Shown here one piece after another: positions 61,766-64,000 of a DNA stretch of 64,000 nucleotides. Source of the DNA: Pararhizobium_B sp963838155. Its GTDB lineage: Bacteria; Pseudomonadota; Alphaproteobacteria; Rhizobiales; Rhizobiaceae. The notes under the pieces are model-generated. The model had not been told where the DNA came from. It saw only the letters and a list, made by a program, of their open reading frames with translations, and did no database searches. A program made the position numbers and the translations under genes. Every line of letters begins with the position of its first letter. The stretch's first letter is position 1. The DNA lies in NCBI GenBank assembly GCA_963838155.1, contig CAWIQE010000036.1, positions 124,001 through 188,000 on the forward strand. The letters are read 5' to 3'.

Positions 61766-62689
61766 TCAGCGTTCCGGAAGCGGGATGAATTCTTCCGCGT
61801 CGCCGGGGACCGTGTCGAAGCGTCGGCTGCGCCATTCCTCCTTCGCCTGCTCGATGCGTTCCTTCGACGAAGACACGAAATTCCACCATATATGGCGCGG
61901 GGATCCAAGCGATGCACCCCCGAAAAGCATGAAATGTGCACCGGTCTCTCCCGCCTTCACGGTGATCTCGTCTCCGGGGCGGAAAACCAGAAGCCGGTCC
62001 GCCGGGAAGCGGTCGCCGGCAATGTCGACGGTGCCGTCGAGCACGTAGAGTGCCCGTTCTTCCCACTCGGCGCGCACAGGAACGGTTGCGCCGGCAGAAA
62101 GCCGCACGTCGACATAGAGGGTGTCCGAAAACACCGGGACCGGCGACACCTTGCCCTCGTAGCGCCCGATGATGACGCGAGCCTGAATGCCGTCCTCCGC
62201 GATTTCCGGCAGGTCGGCGCGGACCGTGCGCATGAACTGCGGCGCCATTTCCTCCTGCGCATCCGGCAGCGCCAGCCAGGTCTGCAGCCCGGACAGCGGC
62301 TGCGGCTTGCCGCGCGCTTCCTCCGGCGAGCGCTCCGAATGCACGATGCCGCGGCCGGCCGTCATCAGGTTGATGTCGCCCGGTTCGACGACCATGGCCG
62401 TGCCGAGGCTGTCGCGATGGCGGATGTGGCCGTCGAAGAGGTAGGTGACGGTCGAAAGCCCGATATGCGGATGCGGCCGCACGTCCAGCGCCTGGTCGCT
62501 CCGCAGTATCGCCGGTCCCATGCGGTCGAAGAAGATGAAGGGGCCGACGAGCCGCCGCCTGGCGCTCGGCAGCGCCCGGCGCACCTCGAACCCCCCGATG
62601 TCCTTCGCGCTGGCGACGATCATCGTCTCGACCGCGTCGCAGGTTCGGGCGTCGCCGGGAACGGGGTCGGGTCCTGGAAAGAAGCTCAT
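61766..62689 (-). CDS. Pirin family protein
   Basis: Bicupin of the pirin family, 307 residues. The metal-site motif RPHPHIGLSTVTYLFDGHIRHRDS carries the His residues (HPHIG, and H further on), with IVHSERSPEEARGK after it. The C-terminal cupin is present (LYVLDGTVDIAG). Bacterial pirins include quercetinases and regulators of pyruvate dehydrogenase; the role is unknown here. ATG at 62689 with GGAGG upstream. It lies in the run of minus-strand genes between an SDR gene and dxs. Confidence 0.9.
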   Translation of the reverse strand: MSFFPGPDPVPGDARTCDAVETMIVASAKDIGGFEVRRALPSARRRLVGPFIFFDRMGPAILRSDQALDVRPHPHIGLSTVTYLFDGHIRHRDSLGTAMVVEPGDINLMTAGRGIVHSERSPEEARGKPQPLSGLQTWLALPDAQEEMAPQFMRTVRADLPEIAEDGIQARVIIGRYEGKVSPVPVFSDTLYVDVRLSAGATVPVRAEWEERALYVLDGTVDIAGDRFPADRLLVFRPGDEITVKAGETGAHFMLFGGASLGSPRHIWWNFVSSSKERIEQAKEEWRSRRFDTVPGDAEEFIPLPER

Positions 62690-62861
62690 GTCAGGCCTCC
62701 GGCAGAAAGGAAGAAAGGTCGCGCCTCGCCGGCGGCACGATGCTTGCTGCCGCATGGCGGAGAAACCATGGCAGATCGGGAGGACCCTGTCTCGACACGT
62801 TTTCGGCCTGGCCCGAAATTGCCGCGTCCGGGTCGCTGCCGCGCGCATTCCGGCGGCCGGG

Positions 62862-63566
62862 TCAGGACAGGCCGCTCACCGGGACGAGCGCGCCGTGCAC
62901 GGCCTTGGCGTCCTCCGAGCAGAGGAACCGCATGACCGCGGCGAGGTCGGCGGGGCTGACCCATTTCCGCGGGTCCGCCTTCGGCATCGCCGCCCGGTTC
63001 TGGGGCGTGTCGATGACGCCCGGCAGCACGCAATTGACGTTGATCCCCTTCTCCCGCAGTTCCGCGGAGAGCAATTCCGTGATCCTCAGGACCGCGCTCT
63101 TGGCGGCGGCATAGGGACCCATACGGGCCGAGCCCTTCAACGCCGCCCCGGCGCCGACCGTGACGATCTTGCCGGCCCCGCGCGCGACCATGCCGGGAAC
63201 GACGGCGCGCGCCGTGTTGACGAGCGTCGCCGCGTTGACGTCCATCATGTCGGTCCAGTCTTGGGCCGAGGTCTCGTCCACCGTCGCGCCCATGCGGAAC
63301 GCGCCCGCGGTCGCGCAGACCGCATGGATCGGCCCCAGTTCGCCTTCGATGCGGGCGACGGCCGCTTCCGTCGCGTGGGGGTCGGCGAGGTTCGCCGCCA
63401 CTTTCAGGTACCCCGCGCCCTCGCCGGGGAAGGCGGCGTCGAGCGACGCTTCGCCGCTGGCCAGGAGCGCCAGCCGCGCACCGTCGGCCCGGAAGGCCTC
63501 GGCGACGGCGCGTCCGAGATTTCCGCTCGCACCGGTTATCAGGACGATCTTGCCTTCGAACGACAT
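62862..63566 (-). CDS. Short-chain dehydrogenase/reductase with atypical active site
   Basis: SDR of 234 residues. Coenzyme motif TGASGNLGRAVAEAF, NNAG replaced by CATAGAF, and Tyr-Lys in PYAAAKSAV. The position 13 residues before the Tyr, where the catalytic Ser normally sits, is Ala (GAGAALKGSARMGPY), so classical SDR catalysis would be impaired; a Ser six residues before the Tyr is unlikely to replace it. The tail MRFLCSEDAKAVHGALVPVSGL is SDR-like. ATG at 63566 with GGAGAGGG upstream. The substrate is unknown. Confidence 0.88.
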   Translation of the reverse strand: MSFEGKIVLITGASGNLGRAVAEAFRADGARLALLASGEASLDAAFPGEGAGYLKVAANLADPHATEAAVARIEGELGPIHAVCATAGAFRMGATVDETSAQDWTDMMDVNAATLVNTARAVVPGMVARGAGKIVTVGAGAALKGSARMGPYAAAKSAVLRITELLSAELREKGINVNCVLPGVIDTPQNRAAMPKADPRKWVSPADLAAVMRFLCSEDAKAVHGALVPVSGLS

Positions 63567-63585
63567 GCGGATCCCTCTCCGGCCG

Positions 63586-63855
63586 TCACTCCGCGTCGAG
63601 CGGTTCGACCCCTTGCGGCTTGCCGTTGCGATCGAGCCGGATCTTCTCGATCCGGTTCTCGGCCGCCTCCAATAGCCTCTCGCAGTGCTTCTTCAGCGCT
63701 TCGCCCCGTTCGTAGATCTCGATGGACTTGTCGAGCGGCACGTCCCCGCGCTCGAGATGATCGACGATCCGTTCGAGCTGGTCGACGGCCTGCTCGAATG
63801 TCATTTCGCTGATATCTTTGTTTTTCTCCCCTTCGGCAGGGGTCGGATCGGACAT
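63586..63855 (-). CDS. xseB: Exodeoxyribonuclease VII small subunit
   Basis: An 89-residue XseB protein: MTFEQAVDQLERIVDHLERGDVPLDKSIEIYERGEAL (given by its ends MTFEQAVDQLERIV and DVPLDKSIEIYERG), then a second helix. It binds XseA to form the single-strand exonuclease. The start ATG at 63855 lies three bases after the hdaH stop, which is the common alphaproteobacterial order. Confidence 0.95.
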   Translation of the reverse strand: MSDPTPAEGEKNKDISEMTFEQAVDQLERIVDHLERGDVPLDKSIEIYERGEALKKHCERLLEAAENRIEKIRLDRNGKPQGVEPLDAE

Positions 63856-63858
63856 CGG

Positions 63859-64000
63859 TCAGCCTCTCGTCAGTCTGAGGATATGCACGGCCGCCAACTC
63901 GGCGAGCCCCACCAGATCGTAGCCGCCTTCGAGCACGCTGACGACCCGGTTGCCGCAAAAGCGCCCCGCGACGTCGAGCAGCTTGCCCGTCGCCCAGTCG
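63859..64000 (-). CDS. Histone deacetylase family protein (C-terminal part only)
   Basis: Only the last 46 or so codons are inside the window. They read DWATGKLLDVAGRFCGNRVVSVLEGGYDL followed by VGLAELAAVHI, the standard C-terminus of class II-like bacterial histone deacetylase/acetylpolyamine amidohydrolase proteins (the EGGYDL motif). Its stop is three bases upstream of the xseB start, so the two form an operon. The active site lies outside the window. Confidence 0.85.
   Translation of the reverse strand, partial: DWATGKLLDVAGRFCGNRVVSVLEGGYDLVGLAELAAVHILRLTRG

Noticed and set aside
1..64000. tRNA, rRNA, CRISPR or phage/transposase genes
   Set aside because: No tRNA-like TTCGA arm with matching acceptor stems, no regular spaced direct repeats and no integrase or transposase protein was found by reading both strands.

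Overview
The window is a gene-dense, high-GC chromosomal segment of an alphaproteobacterium, almost certainly of the Hyphomicrobiales (Rhizobiales). Evidence for this: the ATP synthase F0 genes form their own operon (atpI-B-E-F'-F, with both b' and b subunits) away from F1; there are a BacA/SbmA-type transporter, a DUF6101 protein, an alpha-type glyQ/glyS pair and the hdaH-xseB-dxs-tlyA order; and several intergenic palindromic repeats resemble the RIME elements of rhizobia. The genus cannot be fixed from this sequence alone. No tRNA, rRNA, CRISPR array, prophage or transposase gene was seen.

Layout. 1-2777 (minus): a three-gene exporter-like operon made of a NEW3-repeat secreted/anchored protein, an ABC ATPase and an ABC-2 permease (cut by the window edge). 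2975-6845 (minus): livG-livF-livH-livM branched-chain-amino-acid-type uptake genes without a binding protein. 7246-11752 (plus): a divergent, complete polyamine-type ABC importer (ATPase, binding protein, two permeases). 11942-15781: a large cytoplasmic multi-PAS hybrid histidine kinase. 15900-20177: an NTF2-like protein, an FAD oxidoreductase and a phosphonate side cluster (2H phosphoesterase-phnM-phnN) without the C-P lyase core. 20189-25569: a 3-hydroxybutyrate dehydrogenase-type SDR, glpK, an MFS transporter and SbmA/BacA. 25619-30790: DksA/TraR zinc finger, NnrU, Dabb protein, YfgM-like TPR protein, der and a SleB-type cell wall hydrolase. 31002-33716: the F0 operon. 33923-43673: rnhB, a radical SAM protein, moaB, ispE, a large TPR protein, polyprenyl diphosphate synthase, a tRNA-type methyltransferase and an S49 peptidase. 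43772-50362: glyQ, glyS, a secreted orphan, purD and ubiA. 50441-57644: DUF6101, an FAD-linked oxidase, a frameshifted Sua5 gene, a GH25 muramidase, and an acyl-CoA dehydrogenase/crotonase pair. 57648-64000 (minus): hdaH (partial)-xseB-SDR-pirin-dxs-tlyA-TrmA-type methyltransferase.

Isoprenoid and quinone supply recurs through the window: dxs and ispE (MEP pathway), polyprenyl diphosphate synthase (side chain) and ubiA (ring prenylation). RNA modification recurs as well (Sua5, TlyA, a TrmA-type enzyme, a TrmN6-type enzyme).

The most unusual content is not a gene. Two 121-bp elements differ at only two positions and have CTAGTGGT/ACCACTAG ends and two internal 12-bp-stem hairpins. They sit exactly on the TAG stop codons of glpK and glyS. 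RIME-like elements, also ending in CTAG, abut one of them and supply or overlap stop codons of other genes. The second notable point is a frameshift in sua5 that puts its catalytic domain in one continuous reading frame with the downstream FAD oxidase. Most of the rest is ordinary core chromosome.
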